Source of the DNA: Pseudomonadota bacterium
GTDB taxonomy: Bacteria; Pseudomonadota; Gammaproteobacteria; Burkholderiales; Burkholderiaceae_B
Assembly: GCA_023432075.1 (NCBI GenBank)
Contig: JAEYVD010000090.1
Span: 1 to 8,027, forward strand
Length of the DNA: 8,027 nucleotides
Reading direction: 5' to 3'
Shown here: in pieces, positions 7,333 through 8,027 of the stretch
How positions within the stretch are numbered: position 1 is the stretch's first letter
How the letters are laid out: every line of letters starts with the position of its first letter
The notes under the pieces: generated by a model
The model's input: the letters and a program-made list of their open reading frames with translations, nothing else
Database searches by the model: none
What the model was told of the DNA's origin: nothing
Made by a program: the position numbers and the translations under genes

Positions 7333-8027
7333 ATGCAGATGAACCCCAGATTGACCGGCCTGCGCTGCATCCGCTGCGCATCCCTGTGGCCCGCGGGCGA
7401 CTATCCCGAAGGCTGTCCCGCATGCCTGACGGCCGGCCACCCCGCCACGCTGGAGTGCCAATATGACGCGCACGCGGTGGACGAGGTCATGCCCCTGCCC
7501 GTGCTGTCGCCCGTGACGTTGGGCGAAGGCGGCACGCCTTGCCTTGCCGCACCCGACCTGGCGCGTGAAGAAGGCGTGGGCGCGTTGTGGCTCAAGTGCG
7601 AAAGCGCCAATCCCACAGGCAGCCACAAGGACCGCATGTCGGCGCAGCTGGTCTCGCGCGCGCGGCTGGCTGGCGCCACCCGCGTGGCGGCGGCTTCCAG
7701 CGGCAACGCGGGCGTGTCGCTGGCCGCGTACTGCGCCGCGGCGGGCCTGGAAGCCGACATCGCCATCACCCGCAACTGCCCGCCACTGCAACGCGAAGCC
7801 ATGGAACGCTTCGGCGCCCGGCTGCGGGCGTTCGAAGACAGCCTGGGCCGCTGGCCCTACGTGGCCGACCTGTGCCGCAACCACGGCGCATTCGCGGGCA
7901 CGAACTACCTGAATCCGCCGGTGGGCACGCATCCCTACGGCGTTGAAGGCTACAAGCCCATCGCCCAGGAGATCCTGGACGACTGCGGCGTGCCCACGGA
8001 CATCATCGTGCCGACGGCGCGCGGCGA
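7333..8027 (+). CDS. PLP-dependent enzyme of the threonine-synthase type with N-terminal zinc ribbon, 5' part
   Basis: The frame is open from ATG 7333 to the window edge (231 codons), so the C-terminus is missing. Residues 12-31 hold C-x2-C...C-x2-C (C12, C15, C28, C31), the zinc-ribbon-like start found in many short threonine synthases and their relatives. GEGGTP is followed by KCESANPTGSHKDR, in which K99 is the lysine that would hold the cofactor. ASSGNAGVS (121-129) is the loop for the cofactor phosphate. This is a fold-type II PLP enzyme, of the kind that performs beta- or gamma-elimination or replacement on amino acids. True threonine synthase is possible, but the neighbours (an acyl-amino-acid hydrolase and a binding protein rather than hom or thrB) point to a catabolic relative. 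Only three bases separate it from the preceding gene, so translational coupling is likely. ATG 7339 is an alternative start. The family is secure; the substrate is not. Confidence 0.85.
   Translation, partial: MQMNPRLTGLRCIRCASLWPAGDYPEGCPACLTAGHPATLECQYDAHAVDEVMPLPVLSPVTLGEGGTPCLAAPDLAREEGVGALWLKCESANPTGSHKDRMSAQLVSRARLAGATRVAAASSGNAGVSLAAYCAAAGLEADIAITRNCPPLQREAMERFGARLRAFEDSLGRWPYVADLCRNHGAFAGTNYLNPPVGTHPYGVEGYKPIAQEILDDCGVPTDIIVPTARG

Overview
The window is GC-rich, with one dense run of genes all reading on the + strand. It looks like a chromosomal segment of a betaproteobacterium of the Alcaligenaceae type (Achromobacter or Bordetella relatives). This placement is an inference. It rests on the base composition, the pepA-holC pair followed by a DUF2486-like gene, and a Bug-family periplasmic binding protein of the kind expanded in these bacteria. 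I see no rRNA, tRNA, CRISPR array, insertion sequence or phage gene.

Layout. Positions 1-1178 hold the 3' part of pepA (leucyl aminopeptidase), whose 5' end lies outside the window. This copy is abnormal: bases 1-230 recur at 625-854, with a period of 624 bases (208 codons), so an in-frame tandem duplication interrupts the catalytic domain. Next are holC (DNA polymerase III chi subunit) and a small acidic, probably disordered protein of the DUF2486 kind that carries three copies of a P-x-L-T motif. A YccA/Bax-inhibitor-1 membrane protein follows with its own strong ribosome binding site, and a clear intrinsic terminator at 2963-2995 closes this part.

After the terminator comes a second group: a Tat-exported aldo/keto reductase, then, four bases later, a 12-helix transporter resembling the ATP/ADP (NTP) translocase family.

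The third group begins at 5341. It holds a Bug-type solute-binding protein, an M14-family deacylase (succinylglutamate desuccinylase/aspartoacylase type) and the first 231 codons of a PLP enzyme of the threonine-synthase type with an N-terminal zinc ribbon. The last two are only three bases apart. Together they suggest capture of a small acylated amino-acid-like compound in the periplasm, hydrolytic removal of its acyl group, and PLP chemistry on the released amino acid. The substrate cannot be read from the sequence.

The observations most worth a second look are the pepA duplication (real rearrangement or assembly error), the triple motif in the protein after holC, and the deacylase/PLP enzyme cassette.
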